Shown piece after piece: positions 16,455-25,654 of a stretch of DNA of 64,000 nt (its first letter is position 1; every line of letters starts with the position of its first letter). The stretch covers positions 772,001-836,000 of the forward strand of contig NZ_CP092831.1 in assembly GCF_022531965.1 (NCBI RefSeq), given 5' to 3'. The stretch is from Paenibacillus peoriae. Lineage in GTDB: Bacteria; Bacillota; Bacilli; Paenibacillales; Paenibacillaceae. The position numbers and the translations under genes are program-made. The notes beneath the pieces were generated by a model. The model worked only from the letters and a program-made list of their open reading frames with translations. It did no database searches and was not told the origin of the DNA.

Positions 16455-16826
16455 GTGTTTGAGCAAATTGTAGCATATGGTTTGAGCCAAAAAGAGGCCG
16501 TTAAGGATTACCCGTTTGGTGCTGATCCCCTGGTACTCAAAGTAGGGGGCAAGATGTTTGCTCTCCTGACTGAAAAGGATGGTATTAGCCATGTATCCTT
16601 GAAATGTGATCCAGTCATTGCGGTAAATTTGCGTGAACAAAACAAGGCGATTAAGCCAGGCTATCATTTAAATAAAAAGCATTGGAATACGATTGAGGTT
16701 GATGCTACCTTCCCACTGGAGGATTTGTACAGCATGATCGACCATTCGTATGAGCTGGTCTTCAAGAGCTTAACCAAAGCGCAACGTGAAGCGATTACGA
16801 TGAGAATACGGGCAACGGATCTGTAA
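16455..16826 (+). CDS. MmcQ/YjbR family protein
   Basis: 123-residue cytosolic protein of the MmcQ/YjbR family (CyaY-like fold, possibly DNA-binding; molecular role unknown). Motifs seen are KDYPFGADPLVLKVGGKMFALL, then VSLKCDP, PGYHLNKKHWNTI and the C-terminal MIDHSYELVFKSL. These include the conserved Y..N..HW segment of the family. Starts at GTG with AGGAGAG upstream; single gene with its own extended -10 promoter and terminator. Confidence 0.9.
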   Translation: MFEQIVAYGLSQKEAVKDYPFGADPLVLKVGGKMFALLTEKDGISHVSLKCDPVIAVNLREQNKAIKPGYHLNKKHWNTIEVDATFPLEDLYSMIDHSYELVFKSLTKAQREAITMRIRATDL

Positions 16827-16850
16827 AGGGCTGAGTGAAGCCCTTTTTTT
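16827..16850 (+). terminator. Terminator after the YjbR gene
   Basis: AGGGCT-GAGTGA-AGCCCT followed by seven T, directly after the stop codon. Confidence 0.85.
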
Positions 16851-16876
16851 GTATCCAAAAATACTTATAGTTTTAC

Positions 16877-16920
16877 TTGACAGAAATCACAAATAGATAT
16901 ATTCTTAATTTAAAGATAAT
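16877..16920 (+). promoter_or_regulatory. Promoter and candidate MhqR-like operator for the quinone-detoxification pair
   Basis: A consensus -35 TTGACA (16877-16882) is followed by TATATT/TATTCT -10 alternatives (about 16898-16905). Overlapping the expected start point is the imperfect dyad TCTTAATTTAAAGA. It resembles the MhqR box (TATCTTGAATTCAAGATA as I recall it), which controls mhqNOP in Bacillus. No MarR-type gene is next to it, so control would be in trans. Confidence 0.5.
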
Positions 16921-16955
16921 TCATTTGAAAATAATATCAAGGAGTGGAACTTAAC

Positions 16956-17582
16956 ATGAGCGAACTGGTGAATATTATTCAAGAGAGAAGATCAGCTTCT
17001 AAATTTATTCCTGATGTTACTATAGATGCAAAAGAACTAGAAGAAATATTTCAGTTGGTGAAGTTTGCTCCATCGGCTTTTAATTTACAGCATGCGCGTT
17101 ATATCGTAGTGCAGGATGCGGATACCAAACAAAGACTGCATGATGAGGCAAGTAAGCAGTATAAAATATTAACGGCTTCGGCGACCATTGTAGTGTTGGG
17201 GGATACAGAAGCTTATACCAAGGTAGCTGACCTCAACGAAGGATTCCTGAATTTAGGTGTCCTGAGCAAGCAGGAATATGATAGTACAGTGGAATCGGTA
17301 ACTCAGTTTTATCGCGAGCGGGGACCTGTCTTCCAGAGAGAAGAAGCGATCCGTAATGCCAGCCTGTCGGCTATGCAATTTATGCTGATTGCCAAGGACA
17401 AAGGCTGGGATACTTGCCCGATGATCGGTTTTGATCCGGCGAAGGTGCAGGAAGTATTGAATATTCCAGAGCAATTTGTGCCGGTGATGATGATTACCTT
17501 GGGTAAAGAGGACGAATCGGGTCAGCGGGCACGGGGATACCGCAAGCCGGTTGGACAATTTGTCAGCTACAATGGATTTTGA
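16956..17582 (+). CDS. Nitroreductase-family oxidoreductase (MhqN/YodC-like)
   Basis: FMN-dependent NAD(P)H oxidoreductase of the nitroreductase fold, cytosolic, 208 residues. N-terminal ERRSASKF and FAPSAFNLQHAR contact FMN. The C-terminal block KGWDTCPMIGFDP...VMMITLGKEDESGQRARGYRKPV is typical of nitroreductases close to YodC/MhqN. ATG at 16956 follows AAGGAG; the in-frame GTG 12 bases upstream overlaps that site. It is followed 55 bases later by an extradiol dioxygenase-like gene, the same order as mhqN-mhqO, so a role against quinones or hydroquinones is likely. Confidence 0.87.
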   Translation: MSELVNIIQERRSASKFIPDVTIDAKELEEIFQLVKFAPSAFNLQHARYIVVQDADTKQRLHDEASKQYKILTASATIVVLGDTEAYTKVADLNEGFLNLGVLSKQEYDSTVESVTQFYRERGPVFQREEAIRNASLSAMQFMLIAKDKGWDTCPMIGFDPAKVQEVLNIPEQFVPVMMITLGKEDESGQRARGYRKPVGQFVSYNGF

Positions 17583-17637
17583 AATTTGTAAATCATTTGT
17601 GTAAATAAATCAACATGTTAATGAAGGAGTGATAAAG

Positions 17638-18588
17638 ATGTCATTGAAAACCGCTGGAATTCACCATATCACGTCCTTTGCAGGCGACCCGCAGGGCAAC
17701 GTTGATTTTTACGCAGGCGTACTTGGTCTGCGATTGATTAAAAAGACGATCAACTTTGATGCTCCAGAAGTATACCATTTGTACTTTGGTAATGAAGAGG
17801 GCAGCCCGGGAACAATCATTACTTTTTTTCCAGCTCCGGGTACACGCAAGGGTAAGATTGGAGGCGGACAGGTTGGGATTACGACGTATGTCGTGCCATC
17901 CGGTGCTTTGGAATACTGGGAAAACCGTCTGCACAGCTTGAAGGTATCTTTCACGAAGGCTAATCGTTTTGGCGAGTCATTCATCCAGTTCCGAGACAAC
18001 GAGGGCTTACATCTGGAGTTGGTGGAGCGGGAAGGTGGCCCGTTGAACAAGTGGACAGCCGGGGGTGTGCCTACGGATAAAGCGATCAAGGGCTTTGGCG
18101 GGGCGGTACTGTACAGTGCGGATTCCAAACATACGCAAGGGGTGTTGGAGAACGTCCTGGGGATGACTCTCATCGGAGAAGACGCAAATGCAGGCTACAT
18201 CCGCTATCAGACGACAGGTGATCTGGGCAACCTGATCGATATTCCGGTCAAAGATGTCCCGTGGGGGAATGGCGGTGCCGGTACGGTTCACCATATTGCC
18301 TGGCGCGCGCAGGATGATACGGAGCATCAAGCGTGGAACGAATGGGTTCACCAGCAGGGTTTTGGGACTAGTGGCATTGTAGATCGCCAATACTTCAATG
18401 CCGTATACTTCCGCGAGCAAGGCGGTATTCTATTCGAGATCGCAACCGATCCGCCCGGATTTACGGTGGATGAGGAATTGAATGAGTTGGGGCACAAGCT
18501 GATGCTGCCTGAATGGTATGAGCCTCAGCGCACCCAGATTGAGTCTAACCTGGTTCCCATTGAACCTAGAGTATTAAAACAGGATTAA
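17638..18588 (+). CDS. Ring-cleaving dioxygenase, VOC family (MhqO-like)
   Basis: Two-repeat VOC/glyoxalase-fold protein, about 316 residues, of the MhqA/MhqE/MhqO group thought to cleave hydroquinone or catechol rings. Each half carries metal ligands: H10/H11 in GIHHITSF, HLELVE in half 1, VHHIAWR (about 217-223) and ILFEIATDPPGF in half 2 supply the His and Glu ligands. ATG is set by AAGGAG 9 bases upstream. It forms a two-gene transcript with the nitroreductase and ends at a shared strong terminator. Exact substrate not known. Confidence 0.9.
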   Translation: MSLKTAGIHHITSFAGDPQGNVDFYAGVLGLRLIKKTINFDAPEVYHLYFGNEEGSPGTIITFFPAPGTRKGKIGGGQVGITTYVVPSGALEYWENRLHSLKVSFTKANRFGESFIQFRDNEGLHLELVEREGGPLNKWTAGGVPTDKAIKGFGGAVLYSADSKHTQGVLENVLGMTLIGEDANAGYIRYQTTGDLGNLIDIPVKDVPWGNGGAGTVHHIAWRAQDDTEHQAWNEWVHQQGFGTSGIVDRQYFNAVYFREQGGILFEIATDPPGFTVDEELNELGHKLMLPEWYEPQRTQIESNLVPIEPRVLKQD

Positions 18589-18619
18589 TCTGCTCGATCC
18601 AAACAATCATATTAGAAGC

Positions 18620-18665
18620 AAAAAGGTCCAATACGGGAAGATTTCTACCGTGATTGGACCTTTTT
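18620..18665. terminator. Bidirectional terminator
   Basis: Stem AAAAGGTCCAAT / ATTGGACCTTTTT around an 18-base loop. It lies between the convergent MhqO-like and SNF2 genes and has A/T tracts on both sides. Confidence 0.9.
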
Positions 18666-18681
18666 GTGCATGTGGAATTAG

Positions 18682-21600
18682 CTAGATCATGAGCAGTTCG
18701 CGAATCTCCAGCTCGGTCAGTGCCGAAAGGGTTTCTTGCCCCGGCTGAATGACCTGGTCGATCATGTTTTTCTTTTTTTGTTGCAGTTCATACATTTTAT
18801 CCTCTACTGTGCCTTGGGCGACGAGACGAATAACCTGCACGACTTTTTTCTGGCCCATTCGGTGTGCACGGTTGGTAGCCTGCTCCTCTACAGCGGGATT
18901 CCACCATAGATCATACAGTATGACTGTATCTGCGCCGGTGAGGTTCAGGCCAGTACCTCCTGCCTTTAGGGAAATCAAGAACAGCTCGCGTTCTCCTTCG
19001 TTGAAGCGATTGCACAGTTCGACTCGTTCCAGAGCGGGAGTCTGCCCATCCAGGTAAAAGTAGGACACTCCTTCTCGAGCAAGCTCGCGTCCGATCATTT
19101 GAAGCATCGTGGTGAACTGTGAAAAAATGAGCATCCGTTTCCCGGAGCTGAGACATTCCGTAATGATCTCCAACAGCTGTTCAAATTTGGCGGAGCTTCC
19201 CGTATATCCTTCGATGAACAAGCCAGGATGACAGCAGAGCTGACGAAGCCGGGTTAGACCTGCGAGAATTTTAATCCGATTTTTCTGAAATCCTTCCTCG
19301 TTGAGATGCTTTAACGTTTCATGCTGGAGCTTGGCCAGATAGGCCGTATACAGCTTTTTCTGATCTGGCAGAAGCCGGGATACCTGCACGGATTCGATTT
19401 TTTCCGGCAGCTCCTTGAGGACATCACTCTTGAGACGGCGCAGCAAAAAAGGACGAACCCGCTTGGCAATCACATTTCGAGGCAGGTTGTGAAACGCTCT
19501 TTTCCCGCCGGGAAATAACGCAGGAAATACAACGTCAAAGATGGACCACAGCTCTTCCAACGTATTTTCTACTGGCGTTCCTGTCAGGGCAAAACGGTAA
19601 CGAGCTTTTACATCCTTAACAGCCTGTGCCGTCTGGGTGGCATGATTTTTGAAAGCCTGTGCCTCGTCCAGAATGAGCGTATGAAACGATGGCTTGCTGT
19701 ACACATCTGCATCGCGTCGTAGCAGCGGGTAGGACGTAATGACGACGTCATAACTGGCGGCATCCCGTATGATCCGGCCGCGTTCTTCCGGGCTGCCATC
19801 TGCGATAGTAACGCGGATATGTGGAGCAAACTTCTCCAGCTCATTCCGCCAGTTGTACACCAGTGATGCAGGGGACACGATCATGGCTGGAAGCTGCTGG
19901 CTGCGGATTTCCGGCAATACTGAGACGAGAAAGGCGATACTTTGCAGCGTTTTACCCAGCCCCATATCATCTGCCAAAATGCCCCCAAAACGGTAATGCG
20001 CCAATGTCTTAAGCCATTGAAAGCCGTAAACCTGATAATCTCTTAAGATTGGGGCAAGCATGTCTGGAACTGGAAAGTCGAGATGGTCTGGGTTGCGTAT
20101 ATTTTCCAGTAGCTGGCGAAAGGTTTTACCCAAAGTCAGGTTTTTCCCATGATCGTGAGGATCAATTAAGTACAGTCCTTGCGTGACGGGAACACGAATT
20201 TGGGCTGCATCCAGATCACTTTTGCGGATACCTGTTTCATTCATGAACCGAATCAATTCCTTGTATTCCTCTGTTTCCAGCGGCAGCAAGGCACCATTCG
20301 GCAGACGGTGATATTTCTGTTTTTCCTCTAACGATTTGAGCAGTTTGCGAATTTCCGGTTCCGGTATGCCCTCCATATCAAATTTAAATTCAAGCCAATC
20401 TGTACGTTCATCCCACTCCGCGCGTATCCTTGGGGTAGGCAGAGTATTGTTTATTTTTGCTTTGACTGCACCTGTAGCATAGACGTCCAGCAGCTTTTCC
20501 AGTTGCGGAACCGTATGGTACAAAAAATCATACTCTGCATCTTCATCTTCCATAAAATATCCGCTGTCTGTTCTGGCAAAGGAGCTATGCTCCATCAGCT
20601 CCAAAATCCGTTGCTCCTGTTCTCCATCACGTATCAGAATTCGGTCGTTACCAGGCGTTCGTGCATCTGTTTCCAGCGGGTTGATGATGATATCCCCATA
20701 TTGGAACTCCAGCCCTGCCAGCAGCTTGTCTCTTACTCGGTCCAGATACAGCTTGGCCTTCAATGGCTGCTGTGTGACCCGATCTGAGACGGAACGTGTT
20801 ATATGAACACGTCCGAGCTTCATTAACCCGGGTACAACCTTGTCCATAAAAGATTCCATCTGCTCTGGCGCGATCTGAACTTTTCGCCTGTGGTGTACTT
20901 CTACCATCCGTTTTAGCTCGGACAAACGCCGTAAGGGGTCGGCTTTCTGTTTGACAAGCTTGCCATCGGCAATGACGACACCATAGTCTTCCATGATGGT
21001 CAAGTCATCCAATCCTTGTATGCTTAGCTGGTAGCCTTCGGTTTCGGCCTCAACCTCATCAAATTCAAATTGCAGCGGAAGCATCAGGTCGGACTGGGGA
21101 ATACCCTCGTTCATGTTTCCGTGAATTTCAAAGTAGACGCCCTGTGCTGCTGTCAGCAAGGGGAGCAGCTTTTCCCAAGCCGCAGGCGGGATGAGGAGCA
21201 TTCGTTCACCGCTCATATGACTACCTGAAGATGAATACGTACCTGAGGTTTCCCGAATCATACGCTCATGGTGGCACACCTGGGATAATTGCTGGAGAAT
21301 AGCGTCATGTTCAGGTCGGAAGCGGTACAGCTCAGGCTCGTACGAGAAGCTTTTCGTGAACATGTAGCTATCCCCACGGTCAATACTATCCAGAAACGGA
21401 CGAATTTTCTGGACGATATATAATCGTTTGGGACCAGCCTTCATTTCTACACCAAACATATATTTTTGGTAACCGTAGGCAAAAGGTCGGATCACGAACT
21501 GAAAATCCAAGACCGCACGAGTATCCAGCAGGGTAGGCGTGCTGCGAAGCGGTCGCTTGCGTTCAAATAGTTTTAACATACTGTCGGTCAGCTGGAGATC

Positions 21601-22047
21601 GCCTTGTGTGATGTCAGAGGATCGTGCTGTTCTAGCAGTGTGATCATATGAAGCATCTGTAGATGTGTACATCCCGTCTGAATCTAGGCTTCCTGCTGTA
21701 TCTGGGGCAGTACCGGGATGAAGTCTGGAGGCATAGGAGCGCACAGACAGACTCTTTCCACGGCGTATATCATGGGCGTTAAGGAGAACAGCTGCGATAT
21801 GTTTACAATATCGACCGGTGTTCTGAAATGTGCTACAGGTGCATTCTGCTCGGATACTTCCATTGGATCGGATCATCGCCGCAACAGCATAAAAGCTGCT
21901 TCCTTTGACCGTAGCTTCGTATACACCTTCATCATGATCTATTTGTGTAAAGGCCACTCTTTTGGCCCGGTAATAGGCATCCCCGTCGTCATAAGCGGCT
22001 TGACTGCATAGTTGTCTGATGGCTCGTCGGGTAAGTTCAAAACTCAT
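18682..22047 (-). CDS. SWIM zinc-finger SNF2 helicase-family ATPase
   Basis: 1121-residue Swi2/Snf2 ATPase of the bacterial SNF2-associated type. The N-terminus has a SWIM zinc motif (CTCSTFQNTGRYCKH, about residues 69-83), then a long SNF2_assoc region. The ATPase core is in the last 480 residues, with Walker A ADDMGLGKTLQS, motif II LDEAQ, TGTPVENTLEELWSIFD (motif III region), and C-terminal helicase motifs LISLKAGGTGLNLTGAD and QATNRAHRMGQ. Likely a DNA translocase acting on protein-DNA or RNA polymerase complexes; cellular role unknown. Single gene transcribed toward the MhqO-like gene. The start ATG has GAAAGGA upstream. Confidence 0.92.
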   Translation of the reverse strand: MSFELTRRAIRQLCSQAAYDDGDAYYRAKRVAFTQIDHDEGVYEATVKGSSFYAVAAMIRSNGSIRAECTCSTFQNTGRYCKHIAAVLLNAHDIRRGKSLSVRSYASRLHPGTAPDTAGSLDSDGMYTSTDASYDHTARTARSSDITQGDLQLTDSMLKLFERKRPLRSTPTLLDTRAVLDFQFVIRPFAYGYQKYMFGVEMKAGPKRLYIVQKIRPFLDSIDRGDSYMFTKSFSYEPELYRFRPEHDAILQQLSQVCHHERMIRETSGTYSSSGSHMSGERMLLIPPAAWEKLLPLLTAAQGVYFEIHGNMNEGIPQSDLMLPLQFEFDEVEAETEGYQLSIQGLDDLTIMEDYGVVIADGKLVKQKADPLRRLSELKRMVEVHHRRKVQIAPEQMESFMDKVVPGLMKLGRVHITRSVSDRVTQQPLKAKLYLDRVRDKLLAGLEFQYGDIIINPLETDARTPGNDRILIRDGEQEQRILELMEHSSFARTDSGYFMEDEDAEYDFLYHTVPQLEKLLDVYATGAVKAKINNTLPTPRIRAEWDERTDWLEFKFDMEGIPEPEIRKLLKSLEEKQKYHRLPNGALLPLETEEYKELIRFMNETGIRKSDLDAAQIRVPVTQGLYLIDPHDHGKNLTLGKTFRQLLENIRNPDHLDFPVPDMLAPILRDYQVYGFQWLKTLAHYRFGGILADDMGLGKTLQSIAFLVSVLPEIRSQQLPAMIVSPASLVYNWRNELEKFAPHIRVTIADGSPEERGRIIRDAASYDVVITSYPLLRRDADVYSKPSFHTLILDEAQAFKNHATQTAQAVKDVKARYRFALTGTPVENTLEELWSIFDVVFPALFPGGKRAFHNLPRNVIAKRVRPFLLRRLKSDVLKELPEKIESVQVSRLLPDQKKLYTAYLAKLQHETLKHLNEEGFQKNRIKILAGLTRLRQLCCHPGLFIEGYTGSSAKFEQLLEIITECLSSGKRMLIFSQFTTMLQMIGRELAREGVSYFYLDGQTPALERVELCNRFNEGERELFLISLKAGGTGLNLTGADTVILYDLWWNPAVEEQATNRAHRMGQKKVVQVIRLVAQGTVEDKMYELQQKKKNMIDQVIQPGQETLSALTELEIRELLMI

Positions 22048-22299
22048 GGTTCGTAATCCTTTCCTGGGTTATTCCGTTTTCTTACATGATAACAGAACAG
22101 ACAGGAGGATGGACATGTGGGGAATGTAATTGAAAAATATGGATGATATTATACGAGAAATAAAACTTATCAGCTAAGAACGGAAGGTTTCCACACCGAT
22201 TTGATACCGTAGACTTAACCCTATCCCATGTCTTATGGCGTATTGATTGTCTTTGGAAACAAAAGGTACAATTTATAAAAGGGATTTTGTGGATATAAA

Positions 22300-22704
22300 A
22301 TGGATGTTACGCATATGAAAGGGATGATTAGGATCAGTCACCGATATCTAAAAGGAATGATGGTGTTGATAGCCCTTATTTTAATACTGGGAGGATGCCA
22401 CAAGGTGAATAAAGACGAAGATGCTGAACTGATCAGTAAGGCGAAAGCTACGGCTGTTCAATATTTGAAGGAAAAATACGAACTAGACGTTGAAATCACA
22501 TATGCAAAAAAATTTCCTCCTTATGTAACAAACAAGGTAGATATAAGTGGCAATGTAATAGGTCATGCAGAAGAGGATTTTACGATTTCTGTAAACTATG
22601 AAAATCAGGAAACTTCGAATTTTGCTATAAGTCCCGAGCTAAAAAAGGTGCTTATTGAAAATGGGACTTATCCAGGCTTTCAAGATAAAAAGAAAAATCA
22701 CTAG
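22300..22704 (+). CDS. Small lipoprotein, candidate immunity protein of the lipase toxin
   Basis: 134-residue lipoprotein: basic N-region, hydrophobic core and lipobox LGGC with Cys33, then a mature domain of about 100 residues that begins with a helix (KAKATAVQYLKEKYELDVEI) and continues with beta strands. The lipase gene starts 20 bases downstream, so the two are co-expressed. In Staphylococcus aureus the T7SS lipase TslA is neutralised by a lipoprotein (TilA) on the outer membrane face. This gene has the same class, place and likely role. The mature domain was not matched to a named family. The start is uncertain because the ribosome site at 22300 is weak. Confidence 0.7.
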   Translation: MDVTHMKGMIRISHRYLKGMMVLIALILILGGCHKVNKDEDAELISKAKATAVQYLKEKYELDVEITYAKKFPPYVTNKVDISGNVIGHAEEDFTISVNYENQETSNFAISPELKKVLIENGTYPGFQDKKKNH

Positions 22705-22724
22705 ATCAGAGGAGTGTAAATAGT

Positions 22725-24002
22725 ATGAGTTCACTTCAAGTAAGTGACGAAACTTATAAAATAATGTCTGAAATGGCCTATAAAAAAATGAAAAAAGGTG
22801 CTGAACCATCAGAAGAACTCCCCGGCTGGAAAGTGTTAGACACGCTCGATCGCGAGGATTCGGGACTTGCCGCTGTCACATTTTACAACGAAGAAACGGA
22901 ACAGGCCGTTATCGCCTACCGTGGGACGGAAACGGATGATCCACAGGATCTGTATAACGATGTGACTCTTGCACTTCCTGAAATTAACCGCAAAATTCAC
23001 GGTAGTTTGAATATTCATTCAGATGAATATAATGAAAAAATGAAAAAAATGGACGACGCTTTAGGGTTCACGGCGTTTAACAACTGGATGGGAGAGAAAG
23101 AAAAAAGCGTAGATAAGGCTTTGTTCGGCAGCTCGAACCAGTTCTATCAGGCAGAGGACTATGCGAAGGATATACAAAACAAGTACAAAAACTACAACTT
23201 CTCGCTAACTGGACATTCGCTGGGAGGAGGGAATGCACAATATGTAGCTGCTTATACAGGGTTAAATGCGGTTACATTCTGTGCGCCTTCGGTCATTTCC
23301 AGTCTGACACCGGAGTACAGAGAGAAAGCAGAAAATGGTGAGTTTGACCATCAAATTACGAATTTTCTGCATCCCAGTGATATGATAGCTAGCTTTATTG
23401 GGGGAGGGTACGATCTTCACGTAGGAGCTTCCTACCATATTGACAATAATTATCAAACAGCTAATGAAGGCTTAGGACTAAAAGAGAGAGTGGACAACAC
23501 GTTGGGTGGGCCTTCCTATCACTCACTCAATCATTATAAGTTTGATAAGAATGGCTATGTATCCAACCCGCTATATGATCCTGTAACAGGCGAACGAATC
23601 GCGGAATCTCCGCGTATTCCATCTGACTTTAACCTAATGGAAACGGTGGACGGCTGGATACAGCAATTAGGACAGACCTTAACTCAATTCCAAAAGGCAG
23701 CGCTGGTAACGGCGGCAACATCTGCTTCAGCAGGTACGATTCAAGTCATGCCGGAGCATCTACTCGCTGTAGCTGAAAAATGGAAGGCGAATGCACAACA
23801 ATGTGATGCAGATTTCCAACGTGTCAGAGCCAGGCTTTCACGCTATTTGCACAGTAGTCAGAGTCGGCGGTTGCAGCCGATTGTAACACAGCTTGACTCC
23901 TCCATGATGGAATTTAGTCAGTGGCATTTACGGACGACTAATGAATTTCTTTACAATCTCGAGTACAAAATAGAGCAGTTTATCCAGGCAGATATTAGCT
24001 AA
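22725..24002 (+). CDS. Lipase-domain protein with C-terminal WXG/LXG-like helical domain, candidate T7SS toxin
   Basis: The N-terminal alpha/beta-hydrolase of the class 3 lipase type spans about 1-275: IAYRGTE oxyanion region, nucleophile Ser165 in TGHSLGGG, probable acid Asp219 in FLHPSDM and His266 or His270 in GGPSYHSLNHY. The last 120 residues have no lipase similarity and read as long helices (MPEHLLAVAEKWKANAQQCD to the end), like a WXG100/LXG targeting domain. There is no Sec signal. Toxic domain first and targeting helices last is the reverse of ordinary LXG toxins, as described for TslA. A lipoprotein gene precedes and a small WXG-like gene follows. Secreted phospholipase toxin is an inference. 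Confidence 0.78.
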   Translation: MSSLQVSDETYKIMSEMAYKKMKKGAEPSEELPGWKVLDTLDREDSGLAAVTFYNEETEQAVIAYRGTETDDPQDLYNDVTLALPEINRKIHGSLNIHSDEYNEKMKKMDDALGFTAFNNWMGEKEKSVDKALFGSSNQFYQAEDYAKDIQNKYKNYNFSLTGHSLGGGNAQYVAAYTGLNAVTFCAPSVISSLTPEYREKAENGEFDHQITNFLHPSDMIASFIGGGYDLHVGASYHIDNNYQTANEGLGLKERVDNTLGGPSYHSLNHYKFDKNGYVSNPLYDPVTGERIAESPRIPSDFNLMETVDGWIQQLGQTLTQFQKAALVTAATSASAGTIQVMPEHLLAVAEKWKANAQQCDADFQRVRARLSRYLHSSQSRRLQPIVTQLDSSMMEFSQWHLRTTNEFLYNLEYKIEQFIQADIS

Positions 24003-24064
24003 TAACGCTAATAACAAGGTACTAACGATATAGAAAAATGAATACATAGGAGGTGGCCAGTAAT

Positions 24065-24337
24065 TTGAACGGACAATTACGGGTCGAACTGGAAGAGCTA
24101 TTGCTTGCCGAAAAGGAGCTGACCTGGCTACTCGCCAAACTTCGCACAGATGAACAAGCGGCACGTGTATTATATGGGCGTCTGCATGAATGGACTGGGC
24201 ATTCGGCCAATGCTATCAGAGACCAAATTGAAGCTTTTTTTGTCGGGTTAACGAACAGAATTCATACTTTAGAGCAACAAAAGGCAGAGTTAATTCAGTA
24301 TGTTGAATTGATGAAACGTACAGACGCTGTACAGTAA
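24065..24337 (+). CDS. Small WXG-like helical protein, candidate partner of the lipase
   Basis: About 90 residues, almost entirely helical, with WTG at 43-45 between two predicted helices (about 1-40 and 47-85), the geometry of WXG100 proteins. The TTG start at 24065 is 11 bases behind a perfect AGGAGG. Located 62 bases after the lipase gene on the same strand. In the TslA system two small helical proteins (TlaA1/TlaA2) bind the C-terminal domain to guide export, and this may be the equivalent. No secretion machinery genes (EssC, YukD) are in the window. Confidence 0.65.
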   Translation: MNGQLRVELEELLLAEKELTWLLAKLRTDEQAARVLYGRLHEWTGHSANAIRDQIEAFFVGLTNRIHTLEQQKAELIQYVELMKRTDAVQ

Positions 24338-24412
24338 TGAAGGTAGAGAAGTTTTTACAAGCTGCACATAGCAGGATACAATGGAAGTGTTAGAGAAAGG
24401 AGACGGATACTT

Positions 24413-25501
24413 TTGCAAAATGAAGAGAAAAAGACCGATTCCAAATCCGGCTCATCCAAATGGTACCTTGGTAGTGCAGCAGCATTGCTTCTTCTGAAAG
24501 GCAAGTCGTTACTTGCCCTTTTAAAATTCAGTAAATTTGGCGGTGCGCTGATATCTATGGCGATAACGATTAGCACATATGCGATCATTTACCCGTGGGG
24601 ATTTGCGGTCGGCTTCGTGTTGCTGTTGTTTGTACATGAGCTGGGACATGTATTGGCCGCCAAGCGCAAGGGGCTTCCCGTATCAGCACCATTATTTATT
24701 CCTTTTCTCGGTGCGCTGATCACCATGAAACGTCAACCTTTGGATGCGCAGACAGAGGCTTATGTGGCCATGGGCGGCCCGTTACTGGGGACGATTGGGG
24801 CTATGGCAGTATACGCAGGAGCCTATGCAACAGACAGTCCCCTGTTGTATGCGCTCTCGTATGTCGGCTTTTTCCTGAACCTGATCAACCTGCTGCCGAT
24901 TCATCCGCTCGACGGAGGACGGATTTCCACGGCAGTGACGCGTTGGCTGTGGCTGGTGGGTCTATTGGGTGGAATTGTAGTCGTAGTATATTTAAAATCC
25001 TTTTTATTTTTCTTGATATGGGCGTTCTTTGCCTACGATTTGTACAAAAAATATGTTAAACGCAATAAAGAAGAGGCTAAGGTCCAATCCTTTTTGCAAA
25101 AGCCACTGGTGAACGTACAGCATCTGTATGAACAAGGATATCCGCTGCCTGGACCGGAGCACACGCGCAGATTATCTTTTAATACCTACTCGGATTTAGA
25201 GGGGCAGCAATATGTGACGGTGTATATGGAAAGTCTGGATGTGGAGCAGACACTTCTGCTGCCACAGCAGTGTCTTGTCCAGGATGTATGGCTGAACGGT
25301 GTGGAACATATACCGACGCCGGATGCGTACCAGCTCAGATTGCTGTGTGGGATTGATTATATTCCGTTTGAAAATGATAAGTATTACGAAGTACCCGCAT
25401 CATCGCGCTGGAAATTCGGCATCGGTTACTTGGCTTTGGCCGTATTCCTGATGGGGATGATGTATGTGGTGCACCAGCATATAGGGGATATTAGGCTGTG
25501 A
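24413..25501 (+). CDS. Site-2 protease family (M50) membrane protein
   Basis: 362-residue intramembrane metalloprotease-like protein. The zinc motif HELGH is at about residues 75-79 inside a helix, and the second motif NLLPIHPLDGGR (about 160-171) supplies the Asp ligand. Helices flank both; a cytosolic C-terminal region of about 130 residues is followed by one last transmembrane helix near 337-355. There is no PDZ domain, unlike RseP. The TTG start has GAAAGGAG about 10 bases upstream. It follows the lipase module by 75 bases and may be read from the same transcript, but function and substrate are unknown. Confidence 0.85.
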   Translation: MQNEEKKTDSKSGSSKWYLGSAAALLLLKGKSLLALLKFSKFGGALISMAITISTYAIIYPWGFAVGFVLLLFVHELGHVLAAKRKGLPVSAPLFIPFLGALITMKRQPLDAQTEAYVAMGGPLLGTIGAMAVYAGAYATDSPLLYALSYVGFFLNLINLLPIHPLDGGRISTAVTRWLWLVGLLGGIVVVVYLKSFLFFLIWAFFAYDLYKKYVKRNKEEAKVQSFLQKPLVNVQHLYEQGYPLPGPEHTRRLSFNTYSDLEGQQYVTVYMESLDVEQTLLLPQQCLVQDVWLNGVEHIPTPDAYQLRLLCGIDYIPFENDKYYEVPASSRWKFGIGYLALAVFLMGMMYVVHQHIGDIRL

Positions 25502-25576
25502 TCCGAATGATGAGAGCTTGGTGAAGATTTTAGATCATTAAGGCAACGGTACAGCTTGTAGAAAATAGAGACAAAA

Positions 25577-25617
25577 GAGCGCGACAGCCGCAATATTCGG
25601 TGTCACGCTCTTTTTTT
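25577..25617. terminator. Bidirectional terminator after the site-2 protease gene
   Basis: GAGCGCGACA / TGTCACGCTC stem with one G-U pair and a T7 run. It also faces the convergent AraC-type gene. Confidence 0.8.
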
Positions 25618-25654
25618 GGGTTGAATAACACGGTGGAGCCTTTGCTATCCGTCC

